Positions 7,362 through 16,856 of a stretch of 55,612 nucleotides of DNA are shown piece by piece. A program made the translations under genes and the position numbers. The stretch comes from RUG12519 sp045649685 (GTDB lineage Bacteria; Bacillota; Clostridia; Oscillospirales; Ruminococcaceae). A model generated the notes under the pieces. The model was not told the DNA's origin and did not search any database. It saw only the letters and a list, made by a program, of their open reading frames with translations. The stretch is taken from the NCBI GenBank assembly GCA_045649685.1, contig JAZRQJ010000001.1:1-55612 (forward strand). The letters run 5' to 3'. How positions within the stretch are numbered: the stretch's first letter is position 1; the number at the start of each line of letters is the position of its first letter.

Positions 7362-8783
7362 CTATTTTTTACAAATTTTCTCCATATACATATTTTGATT
7401 AGATTTTAATTTATCAATATTTTCTTTTGATGCATATATTTTGACCTCCATTAAGTCACTATTAAAGTTAACAATTTTCCTATTATTAAGATTATCAATA
7501 ATTTCTCTAACTATATTAATAGGGTCGTTGCAATACTCATAAACATATATACCATTTTCCCTTTGATTATATAGCTGAACATTAAATAACTCATTTATTG
7601 AACATTCAATCTTTATATTATCTATATCAGATTCAATGTATTTTTCAATACACTCAACACCTTTTTCATATCTTCTGCGATAGAATAATCCTTCCTCCAT
7701 CGCCACTTCAAATGTTTCAGTTTTTAAACTTACTTCATTGTTTTTTACTACGTTAAAGTTTAATGTCCCTACAAATATTAAACCACAACTTATAGCAAAC
7801 GCAATTAATGAACCAATAAAACTCCAAATAATAAGCTTTTTATTATTTTCTCTGTCAAACAGAAAATTAAATATTAATAATATAAGTATTATATCAATAA
7901 TACCCAATGACAAAAAGGCCAACGATAATCCAACAAAAAACAAACCTGTTTTATATACCATAAATGAAACAATAATTCCTGAAAACAAGCATACCAACAC
8001 CATACATAAAAACAAACCAATAAAAACAGAAAAAGATTTTATTATTGTAATTATAACTTTATATAATCCATGCATAAAATTATATTCACTGTGCTTAGGA
8101 TCTCTTATAATTATTTTATTTTCGTTGTTTTTGAACAATATTTTATTACTTTTTAAAGTCTCTTCTTTATTTTCAGATAAATCATTAATATCTTCATCTA
8201 ATATTTGTGTTTTTAGTTTATAATAATAGTCTAAATATCTTGTTTTAAAAATATGTAAAAATACAACAAATGACAATACTACAAAAAATGTCATAACCAC
8301 ACTACTAAATATACCATTAATGTAATAACTAATGTTAGGCGATAAAAAAGATGTCACAAAACCAAACACTCTATCAAATATAATTTCAATGATATGACAT
8401 CCTATCCAAGAAATCAATGTTAATATAATAATAACTGATATTTCTTCAAAAACAAATTTAACTTTGCTTTTAAAATTCATATTGCTAAATAGATTAATAG
8501 CATCAGTTATAAAATTTAAAAATCCATAAAAATAACTATTAAGTTTCTTTTTAGATTTTTCCTCTCCTTTGACCTCTTTAATGTCCTTACTTAATAAATC
8601 ATCCATGTTTAGATTGAATTTATCACATAATGCAATTATTTTATTCATTTCGGGATAGGCTATACCAGATTCCCACTTTGAAACCGCTTGCCTAGAAACT
8701 CCCAATTCATCTGCCAATTGTTCCTGTGATAGATTATTTTCTTTTCTTATTTTCTTTAAATTATACGCAAAATAATTATTCAT
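7362..8783 (-). CDS. HTH (XRE) regulator fused to a membrane domain
   Basis: Residues 1-65 form a Cro/C1-type helix-turn-helix: KKIRKENNLSQEQLADELGVSRQAVSKWESG, shown here in two parts, is the classical pattern with recognition helix SRQAVSKWES. A linker follows, and then about seven hydrophobic segments from residue 95 to 340 (VIIILTLISWIGCHIIEII, VVMTFFVVLSFVVFLHIF, SVFIGLFLCMVLVCLF, LAFLSLGIIDIILILLIF, SFIGSLIAFAISCGLIF). The last 130 residues are polar and probably extracytoplasmic. The total is 473 residues. The layout suggests a membrane-tethered transcription factor. ATG at 8783 has AAGGAGG 6 bases upstream; the longer frame begins with GTG inside that site. The target genes are unknown. 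Confidence 0.85.
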   Translation of the reverse strand: MNNYFAYNLKKIRKENNLSQEQLADELGVSRQAVSKWESGIAYPEMNKIIALCDKFNLNMDDLLSKDIKEVKGEEKSKKKLNSYFYGFLNFITDAINLFSNMNFKSKVKFVFEEISVIIILTLISWIGCHIIEIIFDRVFGFVTSFLSPNISYYINGIFSSVVMTFFVVLSFVVFLHIFKTRYLDYYYKLKTQILDEDINDLSENKEETLKSNKILFKNNENKIIIRDPKHSEYNFMHGLYKVIITIIKSFSVFIGLFLCMVLVCLFSGIIVSFMVYKTGLFFVGLSLAFLSLGIIDIILILLIFNFLFDRENNKKLIIWSFIGSLIAFAISCGLIFVGTLNFNVVKNNEVSLKTETFEVAMEEGLFYRRRYEKGVECIEKYIESDIDNIKIECSINELFNVQLYNQRENGIYVYEYCNDPINIVREIIDNLNNRKIVNFNSDLMEVKIYASKENIDKLKSNQNMYMEKICKK

Positions 8784-8835
8784 ATAATTCCTCCTTTTCA
8801 CCTAATATTTTATAATTTCTACCGGTAGCAATCCA

Positions 8836-8867
8836 CCAACTTTCGGTTAATTTTTGTAAAAAGTTGG
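8836..8867. repeat. Inverted repeat upstream of the HTH-membrane gene
   Basis: CCAACTTT (8836-8843) and AAAGTTGG (8860-8867) form an 8 bp inverted repeat with a 16-base loop about 55 bases upstream of the HTH gene start. It could be an operator or part of a leader hairpin; no stronger statement can be made. Confidence 0.4.
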
Positions 8868-8890
8868 TTGCGAAGCAAGATTTTATCATA

Positions 8891-8932
8891 AAAATTGGGA
8901 ATTTACTACTCAAACAGTAAACTCCCAATTTT
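8891..8932. terminator. Long hairpin with T-tracts on both sides
   Basis: AAAATTGGGA-A-TTTACT (8891-8907) pairs with AGTAAA-C-TCCCAATTTT (8916-8932): 17 positions with one mismatch and an 8-base loop. A-runs and T-runs flank the stem, so it could end transcription in both directions. It is the second hairpin downstream of the pyrophosphatase gene. Confidence 0.6.
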
Positions 8933-8976
8933 TTCAAAGTATAAACAACCTCAACATCAGTAATTCACCAAACAAT

Positions 8977-9006
8977 AAAAAAACAGACTTTTACGTCTGT
9001 TTTTTT
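8977..9006. terminator. Bidirectional terminator after the pyrophosphatase gene
   Basis: AAAAAACAGAC-ttttac-GTCTGTTTTTT is a perfect hairpin with A/T tails. It lies 40 bases past the stop of the minus-strand pyrophosphatase gene. Confidence 0.85.
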
Positions 9007-9046
9007 ATTACACACTTTATATTTCATCATACTTAAAGCGTAATTT

Positions 9047-10666
9047 CTATCCATTTAGAGCATCCATAATAAATGGAACCATCTGTTTTTTTCTAGACAC
9101 AACACCTTCCAACATATATCCCTGATTCAACTCTTCAACATCATATGCTGTTTTCAAAACATCCTCAGAATTGTTAGAATATATCAAATAAGAATTGTGA
9201 GTAAAGAAATCTGTAACAAACAACGCACAAAGTCTAAAATCACCAGAACTTGCTTCATTATTCAATTCACTAACTAGTTCATCAATACGAGGCATATAGT
9301 TTTCAAAACTAGTAGTAAATACCTGAGAAACAAAAATTTTCTGATCATTAATTTCATATTTCTTACAGTCTCTCATTATTATTTCATTCGCAGATAAACC
9401 ATCTATAGATACTCCTGATGCTAAAAGATCCACACCATAACTATCTAAATCTACCCCAGCTATTTTAGCTAACTCATTTGCAACATTTATATCAACTTCA
9501 GTTGTTGTCGGACTTTTCAAACATAATGTATCAGATAATATACCCGACAACATTATCCCAGCAATGTCTTTTGGAATATCAATATTATGTTCTTTATACA
9601 TATGATAAACAATAGTATTCGTTGATCCAACAGCCATAGATCTTACATTAATAGGAATAGATGTTACTATATCCCCTAAATTATGATGATCTACAATCTC
9701 AATAATATCAGCTTCATCTAAACCATCGGCAGACTGTGAAAAAGTATTATGATCAACTAATATAACTTTTTTCTTATCAACTTTATTAACATCCATAGAT
9801 CTTAACATACCAACACAAACATCATCAACATCTAAAACACCATAATTTGTATGTTTAAATTTATCAATCACAGACTTTACATCTGACAAATAGTCATTAA
9901 CATTAAATGTAATACACTTTTCCTTACGTTTAATAGATTTTATAGGATTCGATAAACACAAAACACGCACAATTTCAAAAGATGACTTACGTGAAAAAAT
10001 AATATTAGTGCCTTTTTCAACAGCTATTTTTAATTGATCATCACTAAGTTTCTTAGAATTAACCATAATTATTAATTTTATGCCAATATTCAAAGCATGA
10101 TCAATTATCTGAGTTCTATCTCCTAATATCAATATAGAATTCTTATCCAAACTAACATCATTAATAAACGTTGAATCATCAAAAGTTACAGTTCTCGCAT
10201 ATCCTTCTATATGATCGTCAACTTTACAATAATCGTCTGCATCTAAAACACTCAGCAAATTGTCAAACGATGTATTTATATTCATAGATTCATTGTAAAT
10301 CATATCAGAAGCTATTTCTTTTAAAGAAACATATCCTTTAAAATTACTGCTATCGTCCACTAAAGGTAATCCCGTTATGGAGTGGTTATTCATAAAATTA
10401 AAAGCATCTATAATAGAATCACATTCATTAATCTTATAATTTTCGTTAAAATTAACATTCTTAACTTTAATTTTTACGTCATTTAAATAACTAGGAGCCT
10501 CAACTCCAAATTTATCCAGCGCATATAGAGTTTCAGCATTAATTGTTCCCAAAACTCTCGGCTCCGCATTAATTCCCTGCATACGCTTAAAATATGCTAA
10601 ACTTATTGCACTCGTCACAGAATCTGTATCTGGATTTTTATGTCCAAAAATATAAACTTTATCCAT
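9047..10666 (-). CDS. ppaC: Manganese-dependent inorganic pyrophosphatase with CBS/DRTGG regulatory domains
   Basis: Family II pyrophosphatase that splits pyrophosphate to two phosphates. The DHH domain begins with YIFGHKNPDTDSVTSAI and continues after an insert with ILVDHNTFSQS and IVDHHNLGD, which carry the metal-binding Asp and His residues. A DHHA2 domain ends the protein. Between the two DHH halves (about residues 60-270) lie a split CBS pair (NHSITGLPLVDD, NYGVLDVDD) and a DRTGG-like domain, which in this family bind adenine nucleotides and regulate activity. The 539 residues match CBS-type members (about 545). ATG at 10666 has AGAAGG upstream; the longer frame lacks one. It follows the signal peptidase gene in the same direction. 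Confidence 0.92.
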   Translation of the reverse strand: MDKVYIFGHKNPDTDSVTSAISLAYFKRMQGINAEPRVLGTINAETLYALDKFGVEAPSYLNDVKIKVKNVNFNENYKINECDSIIDAFNFMNNHSITGLPLVDDSSNFKGYVSLKEIASDMIYNESMNINTSFDNLLSVLDADDYCKVDDHIEGYARTVTFDDSTFINDVSLDKNSILILGDRTQIIDHALNIGIKLIIMVNSKKLSDDQLKIAVEKGTNIIFSRKSSFEIVRVLCLSNPIKSIKRKEKCITFNVNDYLSDVKSVIDKFKHTNYGVLDVDDVCVGMLRSMDVNKVDKKKVILVDHNTFSQSADGLDEADIIEIVDHHNLGDIVTSIPINVRSMAVGSTNTIVYHMYKEHNIDIPKDIAGIMLSGILSDTLCLKSPTTTEVDINVANELAKIAGVDLDSYGVDLLASGVSIDGLSANEIIMRDCKKYEINDQKIFVSQVFTTSFENYMPRIDELVSELNNEASSGDFRLCALFVTDFFTHNSYLIYSNNSEDVLKTAYDVEELNQGYMLEGVVSRKKQMVPFIMDALNG

Positions 10667-10752
10667 TTTAAACCTTCTTAAAATTAATATATTTTTCAAT
10701 TTTTTAATCACGTATTTAGAACTAAAAAACTAATTAATTATTTGTAAACCAA

Positions 10753-11316
10753 TCATAACGTTCCAAAACTACTAAACGGTAATATTCTAAAAATTGCCTT
10801 ACCGGCTATATTATTTTTATTAACACATCCAAATTCTCTACTATCAGTAGATCCCATCCTATTATCTCCCATTACAAAAATACATCCCTTAGGAACTTTA
10901 ACAGGATATGAATTATGGTTTCCCTTCATGGTTTTATCGTGAATGTAATCTTCTTTGAGTTTAATATCATCTACATACACATCTCCACTATTTGTTATAT
11001 TAACAGTTTGTCCTTCGTTAGCAATAATACGCTTGATTATAGGCATATTAAACCGATCTGGGAGATTCAAAACGACAATATCTCCAACTGTTGGTTGATA
11101 ACAAAAATTGCTAATTATCAACCTATCCTTATTTTGTAATGTGTGCGTCATTGATGTACCAGATACTCCAACTGTTCTAAACAAAAACGCAACAGTTATT
11201 GTAACTATTATGATCGCACCCACAAATATTTCAAACAAATCAAAAACTTCTTTAACAACTTTATTAAAATTTTTGGAACTATTTCCATTGGAATTAAATA
11301 CATTTTCAATACTCAT
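10753..11316 (-). CDS. lepB: Signal peptidase I
   Basis: Membrane serine protease that removes signal peptides from exported proteins. A single N-terminal membrane helix (FVGAIIIVTITVAFLF, about residues 27-45) is followed by the catalytic serine segment GVSGTSMTHTL. PIIKRIIANEGQ holds the general-base lysine, and GDNRMGSTDSREFG is the signature box E. The length of 187 residues fits Gram-positive type I enzymes. ATG at 11316 (MSIENVF) is preferred, with GGTGAT a few bases upstream; the longer frame would begin at TTG. It is followed by the pyrophosphatase gene on the same strand. Confidence 0.93.
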   Translation of the reverse strand: MSIENVFNSNGNSSKNFNKVVKEVFDLFEIFVGAIIIVTITVAFLFRTVGVSGTSMTHTLQNKDRLIISNFCYQPTVGDIVVLNLPDRFNMPIIKRIIANEGQTVNITNSGDVYVDDIKLKEDYIHDKTMKGNHNSYPVKVPKGCIFVMGDNRMGSTDSREFGCVNKNNIAGKAIFRILPFSSFGTL

Positions 11317-11409
11317 TTTAATCACCAACTTCTTCGTAATAATAAGTTAAAAAACATTGCACATATATGGTACCATGAATATAAAGTTTTGTAAATAATA
11401 TTTAAACAT

Positions 11410-11436
11410 AAAAAACCTGAACTTAAAAAGTCCAGG
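11410..11436 (-). terminator. rplS terminator
   Basis: On the minus strand CCTGGACTT-ttt-AAGTTCAGG (one G-U pair) is followed by a T-run. It lies 10 bases beyond the rplS stop. Confidence 0.85.
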
Positions 11437-11446
11437 AAGCAATAAA

Positions 11447-11788
11447 CTATATTCTCTGTTTAACTCTAGCTGCTTTTCCTACCCTATCTCTCAAATAATA
11501 TAGCTTAGCACGTCTAACTTTACCTCTTCTTATAACATGTACAGCCGAAACATGAGGTGAATGTATAGGGAAAATTCTCTCAACACCAACACCATAAGAA
11601 ACTCTTCTAACAGTAAATGTTTCTGAAACACCACCACTTTTCTTAGCTATAACAGTTCCTTCAAAAGCCTGTATTCTCTCTTTATCTCCCTCTTTTATCA
11701 AAACATCCACTCTAACTACATCTCCAACATTAACTACTGGTGGATTTTCTTTGATACTTGCCTGATTAATAATATTTATTGCATTCAT
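11447..11788 (-). CDS. rplS: 50S ribosomal protein L19
   Basis: The 113 residues have the family pattern: NPPVVNVGDVVRVDVLIKEG near the N-terminus, then IQAFEGTVIAKKSGG, ETFTVRRVSYGVGVERIFP, and a basic C-terminus with GKVRRAKLYYLRDRVGKAARVK. L19 sits at the 30S-50S subunit interface. AGGAGG lies 6 bases before the ATG. The gene stands alone here, without trmD or rimM, between a leader region of about 150 bases and a strong terminator. Confidence 0.97.
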   Translation of the reverse strand: MNAINIINQASIKENPPVVNVGDVVRVDVLIKEGDKERIQAFEGTVIAKKSGGVSETFTVRRVSYGVGVERIFPIHSPHVSAVHVIRRGKVRRAKLYYLRDRVGKAARVKQRI

Positions 11789-11930
11789 TAATCTATCCTC
11801 CTAAAAAATTTACAGATATTCTTAAATTAAAAATCCAGAGGAATATCCAAATGTTAGTATATTATTATTGAAATACTAATTTCTCGTCCCAGAAGAAACC
11901 AAGACGGACAAAATACTTAAATCATTATAC
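11789..11930 (-). promoter_or_regulatory. rplS leader region, possible L19 leader RNA
   Basis: The stretch upstream of rplS contains potential hairpins on the minus strand: CGTC...GACG near 11880-11915 and TTAGTA...TACTAA near 11855-11880. An L19 autoregulatory leader is known in Firmicutes, but I cannot match its conserved core by eye, so the call rests on position and secondary structure only. Confidence 0.35.
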
Positions 11931-11983
11931 CACATAAAAAACCTAATTTCAAGTAAAATTTTATAAAAAGCTTATATTAATTA

Positions 11984-13264
11984 CTAATCTAACAATTTTG
12001 ATTTAAGTATTCCTTTATCAATCATTCTCTGTAAAGCCAGCAACACACAAATTTTGCCACTATTATAGGTTAATCCACCCTGCAAATAAACATTATAAGG
12101 TTCTTTTATCGGTGCGTCTGCAGAAATTTCAATTGACGCTCCGCTAGTAAATGTACCAGCTGCCATTATGACTTTTTCTTTATACCCAGGCATATCCCAC
12201 GCCTGTGGAACAACAAATGAATCAACAGGTGATCCACTTTGAATTCCTTCGCAAAAAGCCACCAATGCTTCTTCAGAATCTAACTGTAAAACACTTATAA
12301 TATCACTGATTGAATCTCCCTTTTTAGGAAACACAACATACCCCAGTTTTTCAAATAAAGCACAAGAAAACGCGGACACTTTTAATGCATTTGACACAAC
12401 AGATGGTGCTAAAAACAAACCCATATACATATTCTTATTTTGTCCTAACGTACAGCCAACTTCTCTACCTATTCCAGGTGCTGTTAATCTATATGAACAA
12501 AGTTCAACCAAATCTTTTCGACCTACTATATATCCTCCTGTGTTCGCAATTCCTCCACCAGGATTTTTTATTAAAGAACCCGCCATAAGATCCGCTCCTA
12601 CATTAGTAGGCTCTTCTCTACACACAAATTCGCCATAACAGTTATCAACAAAAATCACAGTTTGTTTACTCTTGCCATGAATAATATCACAAATTTCTTT
12701 TATTTGTTCTAAACTCAAAGGTGATCTACTAGAATATCCTCTAGACCTTTGAATATAAGCCATTCTGACTTCTTTCCAATTAGTATTTTTAATATGATTA
12801 AAGTCAACTTGACCATTTTCTAACAAATCGATTTCATCATAGTTAACCCCGTAATCTGTCAACGATCCGTTATTTTCACACTGTCCTATTCCTATAACTT
12901 TTTGAATAGTATCATACGGTTTTCCAGTAACAGAGACTAATTTGTCTCCAGGTCTTAATACTCCAAATAGCGCTACAGACAAAGCATGTGTTCCTGAAAC
13001 AAAATTATGTCTAACTATGGCATCTTCTGCACCAAAAACCTGAGCATAAATTCTATCTAAAACATCACGTCCCAAATCGTTATAACCATATCCGGTCGTT
13101 CCATTAAAGTGAATTTCGCTGACCCTATTATCCAAAAATGCACGTAAAACCTTGCTTTCATTATATAAAGATATTTCGTCTATTTTATTAAAGTCATCAG
13201 CTAAACTGACCTCTACTTTTTTAGCAAGTTCTTCTATATTCTTGTTAATTTCAAAAAAACTCAT
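11984..13264 (-). CDS. PLP-dependent enzyme of the methionine gamma-lyase/YnbB (aluminium resistance) family
   Basis: A 426-residue fold-type I PLP protein of the family that includes B. subtilis YnbB. Typical blocks are STEIHFNGTTGYGYND-like VSEIHFNGTTGYGYND, VRHNFVSGTHALSVALFG (PLP phosphate-binding), FVDNCYGEFVCREEP (the Asp that pairs with the pyridine nitrogen) and GSLIKNPGGGIANTGGYI with the Schiff-base lysine. The reaction is not established; sulfur amino acid lyase activity and aluminium resistance are both annotated. In Firmicutes ynbB often lies near glnA or cell-division genes, but here it precedes the M42 peptidases on the same strand. Confidence 0.9.
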   Translation of the reverse strand: MSFFEINKNIEELAKKVEVSLADDFNKIDEISLYNESKVLRAFLDNRVSEIHFNGTTGYGYNDLGRDVLDRIYAQVFGAEDAIVRHNFVSGTHALSVALFGVLRPGDKLVSVTGKPYDTIQKVIGIGQCENNGSLTDYGVNYDEIDLLENGQVDFNHIKNTNWKEVRMAYIQRSRGYSSRSPLSLEQIKEICDIIHGKSKQTVIFVDNCYGEFVCREEPTNVGADLMAGSLIKNPGGGIANTGGYIVGRKDLVELCSYRLTAPGIGREVGCTLGQNKNMYMGLFLAPSVVSNALKVSAFSCALFEKLGYVVFPKKGDSISDIISVLQLDSEEALVAFCEGIQSGSPVDSFVVPQAWDMPGYKEKVIMAAGTFTSGASIEISADAPIKEPYNVYLQGGLTYNSGKICVLLALQRMIDKGILKSKLLD

Positions 13265-13312
13265 TATAGTTTCTTGTCTCCCACTAATAAAAATTTATTT
13301 AAATATAATAAA

Positions 13313-14326
13313 TTATAATTCAAATAATTTAGGTAAAATCTTTGTAGCCAAATTTAAAATTGCATCCATGTCCTGTTCATCAGCAACACAACAAGCAGAA
13401 TGAAGATATCTACAAGGCAATGAAATCGAAATTGTTTTAACCCCATTTCTCGATTGAGAAATTGCTCCCGCATCATTTCCACCAGCAATTGCCGTTTTGG
13501 TTTGACACAATACATTATTTTCCTTTGCTGTCAGAAAAGCCAATTTATATAACTCTGAATCATATATCGTAGCATTATCCATAAACGACACAACAGCACC
13601 ACTACCCAGCACACAAACTTTATCTTTCCCCGCAGAAAGCGGTGTGTCTGCTGCAGTTGTGGTTTCAAAAACAACTGCTATATCTGGGTTAACTGCATAT
13701 GTTGCGGGTCTGGCTCCTCTAAGACCTACTTCCTCTTGAACTAAAAAAGCACAAGTAAAATCATATTCTATATCTTCTCTTAAAAGTTTAAGTAAAACAG
13801 CACATCCAAATCTATCATCAATTGCCTTAGATTTTACTTTTCCTTCTCCAAACTGCAAAAATTCACTATCAAAAGTTACCACATCTCCTAAATTAACATG
13901 TTCTTCAGCCTGTTCTTTACAAGAAGCCCCAATATCAATAAATAACTCATAAATAGAAACAGATTTCGATCTATCTTGTGCACTTTTAAGATGAATTGGT
14001 TTGCTTCCAATAACACCACTTATATTATTAACACGAACACAACTTCCCACTATAACATCAGGATCTATTCCACCTACGGTAGAAAACCTCAACGATCCAT
14101 CTTGTTCAATGAAGGTAACAATCATACCTACTTCGTCCATATGAGCAGATAGCATAATTCTATTTTTAGAAGACTTTTTTCCGGTTTTCGTAACTATCAA
14201 ATTTCCCAAAGCATCAATAGTATATTCACAATCTGAAGGTAAAAGAGATATTATAGTTTCTCTAACTAAGTTTTCACGCCCAGAAACACCATCAATTAAA
14301 CACAACTGTTTTAATATATTTTTCAA
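13313..14326 (-). CDS. M42 family metalloaminopeptidase (second of a pair)
   Basis: Dizinc aminopeptidase of the M42 (glutamyl aminopeptidase/PepA, FrvX-like) family, which forms large tetrahedral cytosolic complexes that trim peptides. Ligand and catalytic segments are visible: LSAHMDEVGMI (His), KAIDDRFGCAVLL (bridging Asp), LVQEEVGLRGA (catalytic Glu pair), VFETTTAADTP (Asp) and LPCRYLHSACC (C-terminal His). The length of 337 is normal. The start is TTG at 14326, sharing bases with the TGA of the upstream M42 gene, so the two are translationally coupled. The two paralogues are clearly diverged. Confidence 0.9.
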   Translation of the reverse strand: MKNILKQLCLIDGVSGRENLVRETIISLLPSDCEYTIDALGNLIVTKTGKKSSKNRIMLSAHMDEVGMIVTFIEQDGSLRFSTVGGIDPDVIVGSCVRVNNISGVIGSKPIHLKSAQDRSKSVSIYELFIDIGASCKEQAEEHVNLGDVVTFDSEFLQFGEGKVKSKAIDDRFGCAVLLKLLREDIEYDFTCAFLVQEEVGLRGARPATYAVNPDIAVVFETTTAADTPLSAGKDKVCVLGSGAVVSFMDNATIYDSELYKLAFLTAKENNVLCQTKTAIAGGNDAGAISQSRNGVKTISISLPCRYLHSACCVADEQDMDAILNLATKILPKLFEL

Positions 14327-15354
14327 ATCACATCATCCTTACATAACATCACAAAATTTGCTAATAAGTTTGCTGTATTTTCTATGTCGTCTATATCAAC
14401 AACTTCAACTGGAGAATGCATATATTTTAATGGGATAGAGCAAAGCCCCGTAACAACACCATTTCTTGAAACACAAATTTTATCTGCATCAGTTGAAGTA
14501 GCCCCACCCATGATTTCTAACTGATATGGTATTTTTTCTTTCTTGGCTATGTTCTGTAATTTTGAACTCAAATTAAAATCTAAAGTAGGCGATATTCCAA
14601 TCATCGGTCCTTTTCCCATATCTCCACATTTGTTTTTGGGACAATCAACAGTTTGAGCAAAACTGACATCAACACAAATTGCTAAATCAGGATTAGCAAA
14701 ATATCCACTAGTAGCTGCACCTTTCCCAGACGTTTCTTCCATAGAACTAAACGCAACAGTCAACCCACATTTATAATCACACTGTTTAAGTTTTTCCAAA
14801 GCAAGCAATACGGCCATAACTCCAGCTCTATTATCTAAAGATTTTACAGAAATCCTATTTTCCACCAAACAAACGGGTTTATAGTCATAAGTTACCACAT
14901 CTCCAACATTTATAATCTTTTCAGCTTCAACCTTAGACATACCAATATCAATATATATGTCATCCATGGTTAAAGATTCTTTCTTTTTGGATCTTTTTAA
15001 ATGTGGCGGGATAGAACAAACTATTCCTCGTATATCTTTTTTTCCACAAACGATAACTTCCTGGGAAATAAGTAAGCCAACATCAATTCCTCCACAATTT
15101 GCAACTGTTAAAAAACCATCATCAGTTATTGAAGTAACAACTAATCCCACCTGATCAATATGTGCTTCAAGCAAAATTTCTGGATAGTTATCACTAGCTT
15201 CAGAAATTTTAGCAACAACGCTTCCTAATGGGTTCAAAAATATGTCATCCGAATAAGACGAAAGCGTTGTTCTTATTAATTTTGCAACCTCGTCTTCACG
15301 ACCAGAAACACCATTAACTTTACAAAGTTTTAACAATGTATCTTTTATGTCCAA
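14323..15354 (-). CDS. M42 family metalloaminopeptidase (first of a pair)
   Basis: Like its downstream neighbour, this is an M42 peptidase, 343 residues long. Visible ligands are LEAHIDQVGLV, VKSLDNRAGVMAVL, FSSMEETSGKGAATSG (the Glu pair, with S in place of the usual V-G), CVDVSFA and LKYMHSPVEVVD. A TTG start at 15354 (then DIKDTLLKLCKVNGVSGRE) is preferred: GGATGG lies 6 bases upstream and it matches the usual N-terminus. The longer frame from 15375 would cover this ribosome binding site. Two adjacent M42 genes may give hetero-complexes, as reported for some other M42 enzymes; this is inference. Confidence 0.88.
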   Translation of the reverse strand: MDIKDTLLKLCKVNGVSGREDEVAKLIRTTLSSYSDDIFLNPLGSVVAKISEASDNYPEILLEAHIDQVGLVVTSITDDGFLTVANCGGIDVGLLISQEVIVCGKKDIRGIVCSIPPHLKRSKKKESLTMDDIYIDIGMSKVEAEKIINVGDVVTYDYKPVCLVENRISVKSLDNRAGVMAVLLALEKLKQCDYKCGLTVAFSSMEETSGKGAATSGYFANPDLAICVDVSFAQTVDCPKNKCGDMGKGPMIGISPTLDFNLSSKLQNIAKKEKIPYQLEIMGGATSTDADKICVSRNGVVTGLCSIPLKYMHSPVEVVDIDDIENTANLLANFVMLCKDDVI

Positions 15355-15386
15355 ATTACACCATCCCCCAAACAAATTACATATGT

Positions 15387-16781
15387 TTATAAATCATTAA
15401 CAACAGATCTAAAATGATCTCCTCTTTGCTCAAAGTTTTTGTATAAATCAAAACTAGCAGATGCTGGAGAAAAAAACACTATATCTCCATCACTAGCAGC
15501 ATTATATGCAGCACCAACAGCTTCTTCCATATTGCTAACATTAATAATTTTTGTGTTTTGTTCATTGTAACAATCATCGTTTTTCACTGCCAATTCAATT
15601 TTTTTAGCAGTATTTCCCATCAAAATTAAAGTTTTCACTTTTTTTAACACTTCAGGAGCCAAGCAACTGTAATCAAAGTTTTTATCATATCCACCAGCAA
15701 TTAATATAATATTATCGTTAAAACATCTTAAGCCAGCAATAGTTCTAGTTGGGCTAGTAGCAATAGAATCATTATACCACTTAACACCGTTCTTGTCTCT
15801 AACAAACTCTATTCTGTGTTTAACGCCTTTAAATTCTCTAGCAACTTTTTGCACAGAATCTACAGAAACCAATTCAAAAACAGCACTTATTGCTGCTAAA
15901 TAATTTTCAACATTATGAACACCTGGTATTATTATGTCAGAAGCATTTAATACTTCAGTGACCCTATCGTTCTTAGCAAAATAAATTTTATGTGTTTTTT
16001 CATCAAAAAAAGCTCCATTTTTTACTTTTTCTTTTCTGCTAAATTTTTTAACAAATCCTCTAGCAAAAACCTCCTGTGAATTAGAAAGATCATTGTCTAA
16101 ATTTAATATCAAACTTCCGAATCCATTTTGATGCAAAACAACATTTTGCTTAGCCGAAATATATTCATCCATATCTTTATGAATATCTAAATGATTCGGT
16201 GAAATATTTGTTATTACCGATATATACGGAGATTTTCTCATAGATATCAACTGAAAACTAGACAACTCAACAACCACAATATCATCACTAGTTATCTTTT
16301 CAATTTCTGGCAAAAGTGCCTTCCCTATGTTTCCACCAATGTGAACATTATATCCTTCACATTTTAACATTTCTGAAATTACAGTAGTAGTTGTTGTCTT
16401 ACCATCAGATCCAGTCACTCCTATGATTTTACATGGACAAAAATCAAAAAACAACTCCATTTCAGACGTTACGACAACACCATATTTTATTGCATTCTGT
16501 AATTCAGATTTATTAAAATAAACACCAGGAGACCTAACTACAATATCAAAATTATTTAAAGAATTTAAATAATCATCCCCACAAATAAACTTTGCTCCCT
16601 TATCCTTCAAAACACTTGCTTTTTCATCTAACATATCCTCACTAACTCTATCTAAAACCGTAACATCGAGTCCCTTATTCAAAAACAAACAAATACTATC
16701 AAAATTAGAAACACCAAAGCCAATAAACGCAATTTTTTTATTTTTATATTTTTCAAAAAACAAATCAGATTTAACAGACAC
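15387..16781 (-). CDS. murD: UDP-N-acetylmuramoylalanine-D-glutamate ligase
   Basis: Cytosolic peptidoglycan precursor enzyme that adds D-glutamate to UDP-MurNAc-L-Ala using ATP. The N-terminal Rossmann segment is IAFIGFGVSNFDSI, the ATP loop is VTGSDGKTTTTT, and the central block has VVELSSFQL, ITNISPNHLDIHKDMDEY and GVKHRIEFVRD. The C-terminal domain starts with WYNDSIATSPTRT and has ILIAGGYDKNFDY. The 464 residues match the family. The GTG start at 16781 lies downstream of GTGGGGG; the longer frame contains that site. It is separated from the usual dcw cluster and sits between malic enzyme and the M42 pair. Confidence 0.95.
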   Translation of the reverse strand: MSVKSDLFFEKYKNKKIAFIGFGVSNFDSICLFLNKGLDVTVLDRVSEDMLDEKASVLKDKGAKFICGDDYLNSLNNFDIVVRSPGVYFNKSELQNAIKYGVVVTSEMELFFDFCPCKIIGVTGSDGKTTTTTVISEMLKCEGYNVHIGGNIGKALLPEIEKITSDDIVVVELSSFQLISMRKSPYISVITNISPNHLDIHKDMDEYISAKQNVVLHQNGFGSLILNLDNDLSNSQEVFARGFVKKFSRKEKVKNGAFFDEKTHKIYFAKNDRVTEVLNASDIIIPGVHNVENYLAAISAVFELVSVDSVQKVAREFKGVKHRIEFVRDKNGVKWYNDSIATSPTRTIAGLRCFNDNIILIAGGYDKNFDYSCLAPEVLKKVKTLILMGNTAKKIELAVKNDDCYNEQNTKIINVSNMEEAVGAAYNAASDGDIVFFSPASASFDLYKNFEQRGDHFRSVVNDL

Positions 16782-16856
16782 AACTAAACCCCCACTACAC
16801 AAAAGTAAAAATTTAATCAATTAAAGATATCAACTCAAACAAAAACTCTTCTATAT

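Noticed and set aside
7738..8223. 161-residue plus-strand frame
   Set aside because: Antisense to the membrane part of the HTH protein; Asn/Ile/Lys-rich shadow without a start signal.
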